Assembly (NCBI GenBank): GCA_019239875.1
Contig: JAFAZI010000022.1
Span: 1-54,651 of the forward strand
Direction: 5' to 3'
From: Frankiaceae bacterium
GTDB lineage: Bacteria; Actinomycetota; Actinomycetes; JAFAQI01
DNA: 54,651 nt
Numbering within the stretch: the first letter of the stretch is position 1; every line of letters starts with the position of its first letter. The position numbers and the translations under genes were made by a program. Shown here one piece after another: positions 16,033 through 26,300 of the stretch. The notes under the pieces are model-generated. The model was not told the origin of the DNA and made no database searches. It worked only from the letters and a program-made list of their open reading frames with translations.

Positions 16033-18159
16033 GTGGTCGCGGAATCCGCAAAGGCGCTCGAGGTCGTCGGGGACAAGGCGGCCAAGCTGTTCGCGAGCGC
16101 CTTCGGGATCGAGACGGCCGGGGAGCTGGCCCGCCACTACCCCCGGCGCTACTACGAGCGGGGCGAGCTGACCGATCTCGGCAAGCTGCGCGTCGGGGAG
16201 CAGGTGACGCTCCAGGTGCGGGTCAAGAAGGTTGCGGGGCGCCAGATCCGGTCGAACCTCCACAAGACCGATGTCGTGGTCACGGACGGCACCGGCGAGC
16301 TCACGGCGACGTTCTTCAACCGCAAGGATCTGCCCCATCGGCTCCTGCCGGAGCAGGAGATCATGCTGGCCGGCCAGGTCGAGAAGTTCCGGACGACGCT
16401 CCAGCTCAAGCAACCGGAGATCGAGCTTAGCTCAGAGGAGTCGATGGTCGAGGACGCCGGCAAGCTCATCCCGGTCTATCCGGCGTCCGCGAAGCTCGCG
16501 ACCTGGTCGATCCGGCGATCGATGCGCCTCGCGCTCGACATGATCGACTTCGACGAGGTCGTGCCGGCAGAGATCCGCGCGGCGCGGGAGCTGATCGGCA
16601 TCGACCAGGCGATGCGGTGGATCCACCGGCCGGAAGGCTGGGGGCAGATCACCGTCGCCCGCAAGCGCCTGCGCTACGACGAGGCGTTCGTCCTGCAGGT
16701 CGTGCTCGCCCAGCGCCGTCACCTGGCCGCACTCGAGCCCGCCACGCCACGCGCGGCGCGTCCCGGCGGGCTGCTCGAGGCGTTCGACGCCCAGCTGCCG
16801 TTCGTGCTCACCGACGGCCAGCGTGAGGTGACGGCCGACCTGATGCACGACCTCGCCCAGCCCACGCCGATGCATCGACTGCTGCAAGGGGAGGTGGGCT
16901 CCGGCAAGACGGTGGTGGCCCTACGCGCGATGCTCGCCGTCGTCGACTCCGGGGGCCAAGCCGCACTGCTCGCCCCCACCGAGGTGCTCGCGCAGCAGCA
17001 CGCCCGCTCGATCGACGCCCTCCTCGGGCCGCTCGGCCGCCAGGGCGAGCTCGGGGCCGCCGACCAAGCCACCCGCGTCGCTCTCGTGACCGGTTCGCTG
17101 AGCGCGGCGGCCCGGCGCGAAGCGCTGCTCGACATCGGCGTCGGCAACGCCGGGATCGTCATCGGCACGCACGCCCTGCTCGAGAACACCGTCCAGTTCT
17201 TCGATCTCGGGCTCGTTGTCGTCGATGAGCAGCACCGGTTCGGGGTCGAGCAACGCGATGCCTTGCGGTCCAAGGCCAAGACGCCGCCGCACCTGCTGGT
17301 CATGACCGCGACCCCGATCCCGCGGACCGTCGCGATGACCGTCTTCGGCGATCTCGAGACCTCGACCCTGCGCGAGCTGCCGGCCGGACGGCAGCCGATC
17401 GCGACGACCGTCGTACCGCTCGCCGACAAACCCGGCTGGATGGCTCGGGTGTGGGAGCGGGCGCGGGAGGAGGTCGAGTCGGGTCGGCAGGTCTACGTCG
17501 TCTGCCCGCGGATCGATGCCTCGGACACGGAGTCAGAGGCCTGGGCGGGCGCTGCTGCCGTCGCGGAGCTTGTCCCGACGCTCGTCAACGGCCCGCTTGC
17601 CGGGCTCCGAATCGGCACGCTGCACGGCCGGTTGCCGTCGGAGGAGAAGGACGACGTGATGCGGCGGTTCGCTTCCGGTGACCTCGACGTCCTCGTCGCG
17701 ACGACGGTCATCGAGGTCGGTGTCGACGTCCCGAACGCGACGGCGATGGTCGTGCTGGACGCTGACCGGTTCGGCATCTCCCAGCTCCACCAGCTCCGTG
17801 GTCGGGTGGGCCGAGGTGCCCATCCGGGCGTCTGCTTGCTGGTGACGAGCGCTGAGTCGGACACGCCGGCCCGCGAGCGGCTCGACGGGGTCGCCGCCAC
17901 CCTGGACGGCTTCGAGCTCGCCAGGCTGGACCTGGAGCAGCGGCGTGAGGGCGACGTCCTCGGCGACCGGCAGTCGGGCTCTCGCTCGACGCTGAAGCTC
18001 CTCCGCGTGCTGCGTGACGAGGCGACGATCGAAGCGGCCCGTGAGGACGCGCGGGCCCTGGTCGCCGCGGACCCGACACTGGAACGGCATCCCGAGGTAG
18101 CCGCCGCCGTCGAGCGCCTGGTCGAGGCCGAGCGCGCCGAGTACCTCGACAAGGCATGA
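16033..18159 (+). CDS. recG: ATP-dependent DNA helicase RecG
   Basis: RecG remodels stalled replication forks and branch-migrates Holliday junctions. The 708-residue protein has an N-terminal OB-fold wedge domain (about 50-150), the RecA-like domain with Walker A GEVGSGKT (about 287-294) and box DEQH in [14 protein letters not shown] (about 397-410), motif [12 protein letters not shown], and a helicase C domain with [13 protein letters not shown] and QLRGRVGRG. The TRG C-terminal segment follows. It starts at GTG 16033, 10 bases after GGAGG. TACCCT (16005-16010) is a possible -10 box. rsmD overlaps its end by 4 bases. Confidence 0.97.
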   Translation: MVAESAKALEVVGDKAAKLFASAFGIETAGELARHYPRRYYERGELTDLGKLRVGEQVTLQVRVKKVAGRQIRSNLHKTDVVVTDGTGELTATFFNRKDLPHRLLPEQEIMLAGQVEKFRTTLQLKQPEIELSSEESMVEDAGKLIPVYPASAKLATWSIRRSMRLALDMIDFDEVVPAEIRAARELIGIDQAMRWIHRPEGWGQITVARKRLRYDEAFVLQVVLAQRRHLAALEPATPRAARPGGLLEAFDAQLPFVLTDGQREVTADLMHDLAQPTPMHRLLQGEVGSGKTVVALRAMLAVVDSGGQAALLAPTEVLAQQHARSIDALLGPLGRQGELGAADQATRVALVTGSLSAAARREALLDIGVGNAGIVIGTHALLENTVQFFDLGLVVVDEQHRFGVEQRDALRSKAKTPPHLLVMTATPIPRTVAMTVFGDLETSTLRELPAGRQPIATTVVPLADKPGWMARVWERAREEVESGRQVYVVCPRIDASDTESEAWAGAAAVAELVPTLVNGPLAGLRIGTLHGRLPSEEKDDVMRRFASGDLDVLVATTVIEVGVDVPNATAMVVLDADRFGISQLHQLRGRVGRGAHPGVCLLVTSAESDTPARERLDGVAATLDGFELARLDLEQRREGDVLGDRQSGSRSTLKLLRVLRDEATIEAAREDARALVAADPTLERHPEVAAAVERLVEAERAEYLDKA

Positions 18160-18707
18160 CGCGGCTGATCGCGGGTGTCGCGGGTGGTCGGCGACTCGTG
18201 ACGCCGCGGGGTGCCGCGACCCGGCCAACCGCGGATCGCACCCGCGAGGCGTTGTTCTCGTCGATCGAGTCGCTGTGCGGCGGCCTGGCCGGCGCGTCGT
18301 TCCTCGACCTGTACGCCGGCTCCGGTGCGGTCGGGCTGGAGGCGGCCAGCCGTGGCGCCGACCGGGTGCTGCTCGTCGAGCGCGACCCAACGGCGATTCG
18401 TGCCATCCGGGCCAACCTCGACGCGCTCCGGCTGCCTGGCGTCGAGCTGCGAACCGACCCGGTCGAAAGGTTGCTTGACGATGTGCCGGGCAGCCCCTAC
18501 GACGTGGTGTTCCTCGACCCGCCGTACGCCGATCCGATTGCGACCGCATTGCACCGAATCGTCACTGGTGGGTGGTTGGTGAGGGATGGCCTGGTTGCGG
18601 TGGAACGTGGTACCCGCGACGCCCCGTTGAACTGGCCGGAGGGGATCACGGCGCTCCGATCGAAGGCGTACGGCGAGGCAACCCTCTGGTACGGTCGCCG
18701 CTCATGA
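18156..18707 (+). CDS. rsmD: 16S rRNA (guanine966-N2)-methyltransferase
   Basis: RsmD methylates G966 in the 30S subunit. The 183-residue protein has the N-terminal RLIAGVAGGRRL and TRPTADRTREALFSSI segments typical of the family, the S-adenosylmethionine-binding loop DLYAGSGAVGLEAASRGA and the catalytic N-methyltransferase motif DPPY (Asp121-Tyr124). The ATG overlaps the recG stop (ATGA). coaD overlaps its own stop in the same way, so recG-rsmD-coaD forms a tight unit conserved across actinobacteria. Confidence 0.96.
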   Translation: MTRLIAGVAGGRRLVTPRGAATRPTADRTREALFSSIESLCGGLAGASFLDLYAGSGAVGLEAASRGADRVLLVERDPTAIRAIRANLDALRLPGVELRTDPVERLLDDVPGSPYDVVFLDPPYADPIATALHRIVTGGWLVRDGLVAVERGTRDAPLNWPEGITALRSKAYGEATLWYGRRS

Positions 18708-19180
18708 GGCGGGCGGTCTGTCCAGGCTCCTTCGACCCGATCACCAACGGGCACCTCGACATCATCGAGCGGGCCAGCGGGTTCTTCGACGAGATCATCG
18801 TCGCCGTGGGCATCAACCAGTCCAAGAACCGCCTGTTCGAACCCGCCGAGCGCGTCGAGATGATCCAGGAGGCGGTCGCGAGCCTCGGCAACATCAAGGT
18901 CGACACCTTTCAGGGGTTGATCGTCGAATTCTGCAAGGCGCACCAGGTGCAGGCGATCGTCAAGGGCCTGCGGGCAGTGAGCGACTTCGACTACGAGCTC
19001 CAGATGGCACACATGAACCGCTCGCTCGCGGGCGTCGACACGTTGTTCATGCCTGCGGCGCCGCACTACAGTTTCTTGTCGTCGAGCCTCGTGAAAGAGG
19101 TGGCGACCTACGGCGGTGACGTCTCGGGTCTGGTGCCCGAGTCCGTGCTCCGCCGGCTGCAGGAGCGCCTCTCCGGATAG
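18704..19180 (+). CDS. coaD: Phosphopantetheine adenylyltransferase
   Basis: CoaD adenylylates 4'-phosphopantetheine in coenzyme A synthesis. The 158-residue protein starts MRRAVCPGSFDPITNGHLDI, containing the HIGH-like TNGH (residues 14-17) of this nucleotidyltransferase superfamily. KGLRAVSDFDYELQM and PHYSFLSSSLVKEVA are the conserved substrate-binding segments. The ATG overlaps the rsmD stop. TACGGT lies 8 bases upstream inside rsmD, so an internal leaderless promoter is possible but weak. The frame is open far upstream, antisense to nothing real. Confidence 0.97.
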   Translation: MRRAVCPGSFDPITNGHLDIIERASGFFDEIIVAVGINQSKNRLFEPAERVEMIQEAVASLGNIKVDTFQGLIVEFCKAHQVQAIVKGLRAVSDFDYELQMAHMNRSLAGVDTLFMPAAPHYSFLSSSLVKEVATYGGDVSGLVPESVLRRLQERLSG

Positions 19181-19203
19181 GCGCGCTCCGGGAAAGGCGA
19201 TTG

Positions 19204-19704
19204 GTGGACATCTCTGCGAAGCTCGACGAGCTCGCCAAGCTCATCGAGGACGCTCGAGCGATGCCGATGTCGGCGTCCTGCATCATCAATCGCGCTGAGG
19301 TGCTCGAAGCGATCGAGGGTGTCCGAGGGTCGCTGCCGAGCGAGCTGAACGTCGCGCGCAGCGTCCTGAAGGATCGTTCCGCGGTCGTCGAGGAGGGTCG
19401 GCTCGAGGCGCAGCGGATCGTGGACGAAGCCGAGGCCGAACGGTACAAGCTCGTCTCCCGCACCGAGGTCGTGAAAGAAGCCACCCGGGAGGCCGAGCGA
19501 CTGATCGCCGCCGCACAGTCGGAGACCGACCGGATGCGGGTCGAGGTGGATGACTACGTCGACGCCAAGCTCGCGAACTTCGAGATCATCCTGCGCCGGA
19601 CCCTCGACGCTGTCGAGCACGGTCGAAACAAGATCCACGGCCGTCACAGCGAGCTCGAGGCGCTCAGCGACAGTCAGGCAGAGGCCGAACCGCTGCCGGG
19701 CTGA
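19204..19704 (+). CDS. SepIVA-like DivIVA-family coiled-coil protein
   Basis: This 166-residue protein is largely helical and heptad-rich, starting with VDISAKLDELAKLIEDARA, then PMSASCIINRAEVLEAIEG, and long coiled coils with KEATREAERLIAAAQSETDR, ending in an acidic tail. It resembles mycobacterial SepIVA (Rv2927c/MSMEG_2416), a DivIVA-domain protein that acts in division and polar growth. Its position between coaD and the DUF177-rpmF-rnc block fits. AAAGG lies 6 bases before GTG 19204; TTG 19201 is also possible. The sequence match is moderate, so a direct role in division here is inferred. Confidence 0.7.
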   Translation: MDISAKLDELAKLIEDARAMPMSASCIINRAEVLEAIEGVRGSLPSELNVARSVLKDRSAVVEEGRLEAQRIVDEAEAERYKLVSRTEVVKEATREAERLIAAAQSETDRMRVEVDDYVDAKLANFEIILRRTLDAVEHGRNKIHGRHSELEALSDSQAEAEPLPG

Positions 19705-19731
19705 GCCCCGACTCCTGGCCGCGCGAGCCGG

Positions 19732-19737
19732 TAGCCT
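19732..19737 (+). promoter_or_regulatory. -10 box upstream of the DUF177 gene
   Basis: TAGCCT lies 8 bases before the GTG start at 19746, with no ribosome site between them. The spacing is slightly long but still fits a leaderless or near-leaderless start. No -35 is visible. Confidence 0.4.
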
Positions 19738-19745
19738 GGATCGGC

Positions 19746-20366
19746 GTGTCACACCGATCCGCGCCGCATCTCGATCCGCGCTCGCCGATGGTCATCGACA
19801 CCCACGAGCTCGGTCGCCGGGCGGGGTCGATGCTGGAGGTCCAGCGCGACCTCCTGGCGCCGCGCGGCTGGCAGCTCGAGCTGGTCCAGGTGCCGGAAGG
19901 TACGCCGGTCGAGCTCGACCTGCGACTCGAGTCGGTCATGGACGGCGTTCTTGTGACCGCGTCGATGAGCGCGACGATCACGGCCGAGTGCGGTCGCTGC
20001 CTGGAACCGATCACCGACGCCATCGAGGTTCTCGCCTCCGAGCTGTTCGCCTACGAGCCCGACCCGGCGGACGAAGAGCTCCCGGTCCTCGACGGTGACC
20101 TGATCGACCTCGAGCCCATGCTTCGCGACGCCGTCGTGCTCGCCCTGCCGCTCAATCCCGTCTGCGACGACGCCTGCAGGGGGCTCTGTGCGGAGTGCGG
20201 CGTCCGCCTCGATGACGTCGACCCCGACCACTCACACGATGTCGTCGACCCGCGCTGGGCCGCCCTGTCGGCGCTGCAAGAGCAAAATCCGCAAGGATCA
20301 GCAACAATGGAGGGGAGTCGGGCCGCATCGTCGAGCCCCGCCCCATCACCGAACAGGGAGAAGTGA
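19746..20366 (+). CDS. YceD/DUF177 family protein
   Basis: This 206-residue protein belongs to the DUF177 (YceD) family, almost always encoded just upstream of rpmF. It contains the family's zinc-binding CGRC (residues about 80-83) and [13 protein letters not shown] towards the C-terminus, plus [20 protein letters not shown]. In plants and bacteria it is required for 23S rRNA accumulation or 50S assembly. The last 30 residues are a low-complexity Ser/Ala/Pro tail. A later ATG (19788) is possible, but the GTG lies just after a -10 box. rpmF follows 2 bases after the stop. Confidence 0.9.
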   Translation: MSHRSAPHLDPRSPMVIDTHELGRRAGSMLEVQRDLLAPRGWQLELVQVPEGTPVELDLRLESVMDGVLVTASMSATITAECGRCLEPITDAIEVLASELFAYEPDPADEELPVLDGDLIDLEPMLRDAVVLALPLNPVCDDACRGLCAECGVRLDDVDPDHSHDVVDPRWAALSALQEQNPQGSATMEGSRAASSSPAPSPNREK

Positions 20367-20368
20367 CC

Positions 20369-20542
20369 GTGGCAGTCCCCAAGCGCCGGATGTCGCGCGC
20401 CAACACGCGTTCGCGTCGTTCGCAGTGGAAGGCCACGGCGCCGACCCTCGTCTCGTGCTCGCGGTGCCGGCAGCCGAAACTGCCACATGTTGCCTGCACG
20501 GTGTGTGGCACGTACAACGACCGCCAGGTCGTCGACGTCTGA
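20369..20542 (+). CDS. rpmF: 50S ribosomal protein L32, zinc-binding form
   Basis: This protein of 57 residues starts [20 protein letters not shown], the universal L32 signature. Two Cys pairs, CSRC and CTVC, form the zinc site of the C+ form. The start is GTG at 20369, with AGGGAG about 8 bases upstream; an in-frame GTG two codons earlier would add residues that L32 proteins lack. It lies 2 bases after DUF177, as in most bacteria, and 11 bases before the acyl carrier protein gene. It is too short to be found by length-limited searches. Confidence 0.97.
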   Translation: MAVPKRRMSRANTRSRRSQWKATAPTLVSCSRCRQPKLPHVACTVCGTYNDRQVVDV

Positions 20543-20553
20543 CCCCGACCTCC

Positions 20554-20823
20554 ATGGCCGGCGGGTTCGATGCGCTCACGACGGTTCGTGAAGCGGTCGC
20601 GATCGTCTGCGAGGTCCCGCTCGACACCCTCTCCGTCAACAGCAGCTTCGCTGATCTCGGCGCGGACTCCCTCGCCCGGGTGAGCATCGCGGACACCGTC
20701 GAGGCGGCGCTCCCAGTCACCGGGTTCCGAATCGACGACGCCGTACTCGGTCGGATGGCGACCCTCGGCGATCTGGTCGACCACCTGCGCGAGCAGCTCC
20801 CCAGCTTGGCGGGAGTCCGGTGA
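20554..20823 (+). CDS. acpP: Acyl carrier protein
   Basis: This 89-residue protein is a single acyl carrier domain. Ser39 in [10 protein letters not shown] is the expected 4'-phosphopantetheine attachment site, and the four-helix pattern ([36 protein letters not shown]) is complete. It lies between rpmF and rnc, the standard position for the fatty-acid ACP gene in many bacteria, so it probably serves type II fatty acid synthesis. A role for a different acyl chain cannot be excluded. The ATG follows rpmF by 11 bases, and the rnc start overlaps its stop by 4 bases. Confidence 0.92.
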   Translation: MAGGFDALTTVREAVAIVCEVPLDTLSVNSSFADLGADSLARVSIADTVEAALPVTGFRIDDAVLGRMATLGDLVDHLREQLPSLAGVR

Positions 20824-21560
20824 GCGACCGCGCCGCCTGCCTCGGCGAAGACGTCTCCGCGTTGCTCGCGACGCTCGGCGGGGAGGTTGCCCGCGAGTCG
20901 ATCGAGCTTGCGATGACCCATCGGTCCTACGCCTACGAGAACGGCGGTCTGCCGACCAACGAGCGGCTGGAGTTCCTCGGCGACTCCGTCCTCGGCGTGG
21001 TGATCACCGAAGAGCTGTACCGCCGCCACCCCGACCTGCCGGAAGGGCAGCTCGCCAAGCTGCGCGCGGCGATCGTCAACGCGCGGGCGCTTGCGACCGT
21101 GGGCCGCAGCATCGACCTCGGTCGATACCTGAAGCTCGGCCGGGGTGAGCAGGCCAGCGGCGGGCGCGACAAGTCCTCGATCATCGCCGACGCGGTCGAG
21201 GCCGTCATCGGTGCGTTCTATCTCGACACCGGGCTCGAACCGACCCGCGCGCTGGTCCTCCGGTTGTTCGCCACGGCATTGGACGACGCCGCCGGTCTCG
21301 GCGCAGGTCTGGACTGGAAGACGTCGCTGCAGGAGCTCGCCGCGGAGCGGTCCCTCGGCGCTCCGGAGTACGTCGTCCTCGAGAGTGGACCGGACCACCA
21401 GAAGTCCTTCCACGCGACGGTGCTCCTCGGTGAGCAACCGGTCGGCGAGGGTCAGGGCAACAGCAAGAAGGAAGCCGAGCAGGTGGCCGCCGAGCAGGCA
21501 TGGACGGCGCTGTCGGAAGGCATCAACGCGGCGTCCGGCGACGCGGCGGCCAGTGCCTGA
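20820..21560 (+). CDS. rnc: Ribonuclease III
   Basis: RNase III cuts double-stranded RNA in rRNA precursors and other structured transcripts. The 246-residue protein has the signature [13 protein letters not shown] (residues 47-59, with Glu51 and Asp55 binding metal), [15 protein letters not shown], and a double-stranded RNA-binding domain near the C-terminus ([13 protein letters not shown], then [16 protein letters not shown]). The start is GTG overlapping the acyl carrier protein stop. mutM overlaps its last 8 bases. Confidence 0.97.
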   Translation: MSDRAACLGEDVSALLATLGGEVARESIELAMTHRSYAYENGGLPTNERLEFLGDSVLGVVITEELYRRHPDLPEGQLAKLRAAIVNARALATVGRSIDLGRYLKLGRGEQASGGRDKSSIIADAVEAVIGAFYLDTGLEPTRALVLRLFATALDDAAGLGAGLDWKTSLQELAAERSLGAPEYVVLESGPDHQKSFHATVLLGEQPVGEGQGNSKKEAEQVAAEQAWTALSEGINAASGDAAASA

Positions 21561-22416
21561 GCTTCCCGAGGTCGAGACCGTCCGGATCGGGTTGGAACGC
21601 TGGGCGGTCGGCCGGACGATCGCCGCCGTCGAGACCTACGGCGATCGGACGCTGCGCCGATTCCTCGCCGGCCCCGGCGAGTTCGCCGCCCGCCTGGTCG
21701 GCCGTCGCATCGAGGCGGCTCGCCGGCGTGGCAAGTTCCTGTGGCTGCCGCTCGACGACGGCGCCCACCTGCTCGCGCATCTCGGCATGTCCGGGCAGTT
21801 CCGGGCCGTCAGCCCCGACGAACCCGACGCTTCCCACCTGCGCGCCCGATTCAGGTTCACAGACGGCGGCACCGAGCTTCGCTTCATCGATCAGCGCACG
21901 TTCGGCGGCCTGTCCCTCGACGACAGCGGCGAGACCGCCGACGGCGCACCGCAAAGCCTTGCCCACGTCGCGCCGGACCCGTTCGAGTCGGCGTTCTCCG
22001 ACGCGAGGTTCGTCGCGGCGATCCGACGGCGGCGTACCGGGCTCAAGCGCGCGATCCTCGACCAGACGCTGATCTCCGGGATCGGCAACATCTACGCCGA
22101 CGAGGCGCTCTGGCGCGCCAAGCTCCACTACGCGCGTGCGACCGAGGGCCTGCGGCGCCCCGAGATCGATCGGTTGCTGGCCGCCGCCCGCGCCGTCATG
22201 GCGGATGCGATTGCCGCCGGCGGGACGTCGTTCGACGCGCTGTACGTCGCCGTCAACGGCGAGAGCGGCTGGTTCGACCGCTCGCTCGAGGTCTACGGCC
22301 GTGAGGGCGAGCCATGTTCGCGATGTGGCACGGCGATCGTTCGGCAGCAGTTCACGAACCGGTCGTCGTACCTGTGCCCGAGGTGCCAACCGCGGCCGCG
22401 TCGAGGCCGCTGGTGA
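21553..22416 (+). CDS. mutM: Formamidopyrimidine-DNA glycosylase
   Basis: MutM (Fpg) removes 8-oxoguanine and other oxidised purines, then nicks the abasic site. The 287-residue protein starts PELPEVETV after the initiator, where Pro1 is the catalytic nucleophile and Glu2 the acid. Other features are [10 protein letters not shown] (catalytic Lys region), the helix-two-turn-helix ([15 protein letters not shown]) and a C-terminal zinc finger CSRC...CPRC. The GTG start lies within rnc (8-base overlap). The reading frame is open upstream in rnc, which is coincidence. The acylphosphatase gene overlaps its stop. Confidence 0.96.
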   Translation: MPELPEVETVRIGLERWAVGRTIAAVETYGDRTLRRFLAGPGEFAARLVGRRIEAARRRGKFLWLPLDDGAHLLAHLGMSGQFRAVSPDEPDASHLRARFRFTDGGTELRFIDQRTFGGLSLDDSGETADGAPQSLAHVAPDPFESAFSDARFVAAIRRRRTGLKRAILDQTLISGIGNIYADEALWRAKLHYARATEGLRRPEIDRLLAAARAVMADAIAAGGTSFDALYVAVNGESGWFDRSLEVYGREGEPCSRCGTAIVRQQFTNRSSYLCPRCQPRPRRGRW

Positions 22417-22727
22417 GCGATTCACCCGATCGGCCCAACGTCCGGCTCTCAGCCTGGATTCGGGGGCGGGTGCAGGGCGTCGGCATGCGCTGGTGGATCC
22501 GGGCGCGCGCCCTCGATCTCGGGCTCACCGGCTGGGCGCGCAATCTCGATGACGGGCGCGTCGAGGTCATCGCTGAAGGTCCGGAAGCCTCGTGCCAGGC
22601 CCTCCTCGCGTTGCTGAACCAGGCGGCTCCGCCCGGTCGCCCTGGCCGCATCGACACGGTCGTCGACCGCTGGGGAGCGGCTGGCGGACTAGGTGATCTG
22701 GGTGGTGCCGACTTCGTCGAACGATGA
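22413..22727 (+). CDS. acyP: Acylphosphatase
   Basis: This 104-residue protein hydrolyses acyl phosphates. The family signature is [19 protein letters not shown], in which Arg in GMRW is the catalytic residue, and [20 protein letters not shown], with the catalytic Asn in ARN. The ferredoxin-like fold spans nearly the whole protein. The GTG overlaps the mutM stop (GTGA). acyP lies just before smc in many actinobacteria. The last 20 residues form a loose Gly-rich tail. Confidence 0.93.
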   Translation: MSDSPDRPNVRLSAWIRGRVQGVGMRWWIRARALDLGLTGWARNLDDGRVEVIAEGPEASCQALLALLNQAAPPGRPGRIDTVVDRWGAAGGLGDLGGADFVER

Positions 22728-22740
22728 GCCGTCCGGACTC

Positions 22741-22769
22741 TTGACCGCAAGCAGTACGGGCGTCACACT
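22741..22769 (+). promoter_or_regulatory. Candidate promoter upstream of the 70-residue coiled-coil gene
   Basis: TTGACC (22741-22746), a 17-base spacer and CACACT (22764-22769) give a good -35 and a poor -10. The predicted leader is about 120 bases and includes a 13-base near-palindrome GCCCTA-C-TAGGGC (22845-22857). GGAGG (22881-22885) precedes the start. Confidence 0.4.
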
Positions 22770-22895
22770 AGACGGGACCGCGACGCGCACTGCTCCACCA
22801 AAGCTGGGCTCGCGATCTCCAATAGCAAACCACCGTCGGGGGCGGCCCTACTAGGGCGTCTGCGACCAAGTCCTCAACGTGGAGGATCACACACG

Positions 22896-23108
22896 ATGGC
22901 CAAGGCCCTTCTCGGACATGTTGGGCACGACCTCGACCTTCGGATGGTTTCCGAACTCCGCCGGATGCGGGACCGCGTCCGCGAGCTGGAGGGCGAAGTA
23001 GCTCGGCTCCAGGCCGCCAACAAGGCGCTGTCGAGCGGACTCTCCATCGACGGCGAGATGCTGACCCTCGAGGTGCCCGACCGCATCAGCGAGCCCGCGC
23101 TCGCGTAA
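22896..23108 (+). CDS. Small coiled-coil protein of unknown function
   Basis: This 70-residue protein starts MAKALLGHVGHDLDLRMVSE, followed by a heptad-rich helix (residues about 20-48, with ELRRMRDRVRELEGEVARLQ) and a short C-terminal strand region ending EPALA. Similar small proteins exist in other actinobacteria, with the conserved GHVGH...D start, but I know no function. GGAGG lies 10 bases before the ATG. It stands alone between acyP and smc, followed by a 23-bp inverted repeat. Confidence 0.75.
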   Translation: MAKALLGHVGHDLDLRMVSELRRMRDRVRELEGEVARLQAANKALSSGLSIDGEMLTLEVPDRISEPALA

Positions 23109-23159
23109 GCACCGCCGCACGTAACCGCCGTACCTAGGCGACCCCGCGCCGGAGTCATC

Positions 23160-23223
23160 CGCCAAACCGTCTCAAATCGTTGATTCGGCGCTGCCCAAAC
23201 CAACGATTTGAGACGGTTTGGCG
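23160..23223. repeat. Perfect 23-bp inverted repeat (hairpin), 18-base loop
   Basis: The left arm (23160-23182) and right arm (23201-23223) are perfect reverse complements over 23 bases; the arms begin CGCCAAACCGTCTCAAATCG and end with its complement. The arms have about 50% G+C, lower than the surroundings. No T-run follows. It lies 52 bases after the coiled-coil gene and 169 bases before smc. It may be a factor-independent-like terminator, an mRNA-stabilising hairpin or a palindromic mobile or repetitive element. The rest of 23109-23391 holds only a weak -10-like TAGCGT (23338-23343). Confidence 0.9.
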
Positions 23224-23391
23224 ACAGGGGTGAAGCTGTGGCGTGGCGTCAACCGTCCGGCCCACATCGCGAGGACGGCGCCGAAATACTCAGCCTCGAA
23301 ACACCCTGATGTGCCGTCGCCTCCGGCTGGTGTCGGATAGCGTTGCCGTGGCCTTCCCCGCCCGCAGCAACGGATTCCTGGAGCCCTACGG

Positions 23392-26300
23392 GTGCACCTG
23401 AAGAGCCTGACCCTCAAAGGGTTCAAGTCGTTCGCGTCGTCGACGACACTGCGCTTCGAGCCTGGCATCACCGTTGTCGTCGGCCCGAACGGGTCCGGCA
23501 AGTCCAACGTCGTCGACGCGATCGCATGGGTGCTGGGCGAGCAGGGCGCGAAGTCGCTTCGCGGCGGCAAGATGGAGGACGTCATCTTCGCCGGTACGGC
23601 GGGGCGTCCGGCGCTCGGTCGCGCCGAGGTCATCCTCACGATCGACAACACCGACGGAGCGCTGCCGATCGACTTCAGCGAGGTCACGATCTCGCGGACG
23701 ATGTTTCGCAACGGCGGGTCGGACTACGCGATCAACGGCAGCCCGTGCCGGCTCCTCGATGTCCAGGAGCTCCTGTCGGACTCCGGGATCGGCCGGGAGA
23801 TGCACGTCATCGTCGGACAGGGTCAGCTCGACAACATCCTGCATGCATCGCCTGAGGACCGCCGCGGGTTCATCGAGGAGGCGGCCGGCGTTCTCAAGCA
23901 CCGCAAGCGCAAGGAGAAGGCGCTTCGCAAGCTCGACGCGATGCAGGTCAACCTCAATCGCCTCCAAGACCTGACCAACGAGCTTCGGCGGCAGCTCAAG
24001 CCGCTGGGGCAGCAGGCTGATGTCGCTCGCCGCGCGAGCGTCATCCAGGCGGATCTGCGCGACTCGAGACTGCGCCTGCTCGCCGACGACCTGTGCGGAC
24101 TACGAACGACGTTGAACGCCGAGGTCGCTGACGAGACCGCGCTGCTCGAGCGGCGGGCCAAGGTCGAGGCGGACCTGGCCGAGGCGAGCCGCCGCGAGAC
24201 CGAGCTCGATCAGGCGCTGGCGGCACAGACCCCACGCCTGGCCCGGGCCCAAGAGACCTGGTACCGCCTGGCGGGGTTGCGCGAGCGACTGCGCGGCACG
24301 GCGTCGCTCGCCGCCGAACGGGCGCGTCACGTCGCCATCGACACCGACATCGAGTCGGTCGGGCGGGATCCGCAGGCATGGCAGGCCGAGGTCGACGCGA
24401 TCCGGGTCGACGAGGCGGCGGTTGCGCGTGCCCTCGTCGACGACCGTGGCCGGCTGTCCGCGGCCGAGATCGAGCGCGTCCGGCTCGAGGAGCAGCTCGC
24501 CCACGAGGACCGAGCGTTGCGCGAGGCGCGCCAGCTGCTCGCCGACCAGCGAGAAGGCCGGGTCCGGCTCCACGGTGAGGTCAACGCGCTCCGCACCCGC
24601 TCGTCCGCCGCGGCGGACGAGATCGGCCGGCTGACGGCGGCCTGGGAGGAAGCCAAGGTTCGTGCGGCAGCCGCGCAGGCGGAGTTCGCGGCGGTCGAGA
24701 GCGAGATCGCGGGGCTCGACTCCGGCGAGGTCGACCTCGATGCGGCATACGAGGCCGCCGCGTCGGCGCTCGAAGCCGCCGAGGAGCACGTCACCTCGCT
24801 GCAGAACGAAGAGCGTGAGGTGGAGCGGCAACGCAGTGCCGCGGTCGCCCGCCGTGACGCCCTCGGGTTGGGCCTGGACCGCAAGGACGGTGCCGGCGCG
24901 CTGATCGCGGCCCGCAACGAGCTCCCGGGGGTGCTCGGCACCGTTGCCGAGGTCGTCACCGTGAAACCCGGGTTCGAGACCGCCGTCGCTGCGGCGCTCG
25001 GCGCTGCTGCCGACGCCGTCGCGGTGACCTCGCTGGCGGATGCTGCCGCGGCGATCAGCCTGTTGAAGCGCGAGGACGCCGGTCGCGCCGGCCTCCTGGT
25101 CGGCGGTGGGGCAGCCGGTGGAACCGACGATCTGCCAGCGCTGCCGGACGGTGCCCGATACGCCATTGACGTCGTGTCCGCACCAGATCTGCTGCGTCCG
25201 GCACTGCGTCGGCTGCTCGACCGGACAGCGCTGGTCGCGGATGTCGAGACCGCACAGCGCCTGGTCACTGCCAACCCACAACTGCGGGCGGTGACCTCAG
25301 ACGGCGATGTCCTCGGCGTCGGCTGGTCAGCCGGCGGATCGTCGGCCGCGCCGTCACTGCTGGAGATGCGAGCCGCGCACAGCGAAGCCGAGCAGATGGT
25401 GACCGACCTCACCCATCAGGCAGACCGCCTCCGATTCGCCCTTTCGGCGGCGACCGAGGAAGCGGCACGCGCCCAGGAGGACTTGGACGCGGCGGTTGCC
25501 GAGCTGCACGAGTCCGATGCGAGGTTGGCGGCGGTCGCGGAACGACTGGGCCAGCTGGGAGCGGCGGCCCGGGCCGCCGCGGGGGAGACCGAGCGTTACG
25601 CCCGCGGCGTCGAAGCGGCGTCCAACGCCCGCGACCAGGCGCTCGAAGGTCTTGCCGCCCTCGAGGCCCGCCTCGAAGCGGCGGAAGCGGCGCCGGAGGA
25701 TCAGACGCCTGATGAGTCCGAGCGCGCTCGGGTTGAACAGTTGGTGGTCGCGGCCCGCGCCGCGGAGGTCGAGGCTCGGCTGGCGGTCCGGACCGGTGAG
25801 GAGCGGGCGCACGCCCTCGCGAACCGGATCCAGCAGATCGAGCAGGCGGCAGCAGCCGAGCGAGCCGCCCGCGAGCGGGCGCTCGCGCTTGCTGAGCGCC
25901 GGGCTCGCGAGGCGGTGGTCGCCGCAGCCGTTCGTGCGGTGGCGGGCATGGCGCTGACCGCGCTCGAACGCTCCCTCGAAGCAGCCGCGGCCGAGCGGAC
26001 GGCGACCGAGGAGCAGCGAACCGTCACCGAAGGTGAGCTGCTCGCCGTACGAGCCACGGTTCGTGACCTCGCGACAGAGCTCGAGACCTTGACCAGCGCC
26101 GTGCACCGCGACGAGGTGGCACGGGCCGAGCAGCGGATGCGGATCGAGACCCTCGAGGCGAAGGTGATGGAGGACTTCGGCATCGAGCCGGCAGCGCTCG
26201 TCGCCGAGTACGGCCCCGAGACCCTGGTCCCGCCGCCGTCGGACGCGGCCGAAGGCACCGCGCCGGTGCCCTACGTCCGCGAGGAGCAGGAGAAACGCTG

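Noticed and set aside
23338-23343. Leaderless promoter for smc
   Set aside because: TAGCGT lies 48 bases from the GTG, and smc has a normal ribosome site. It may be a promoter, but has no -35.
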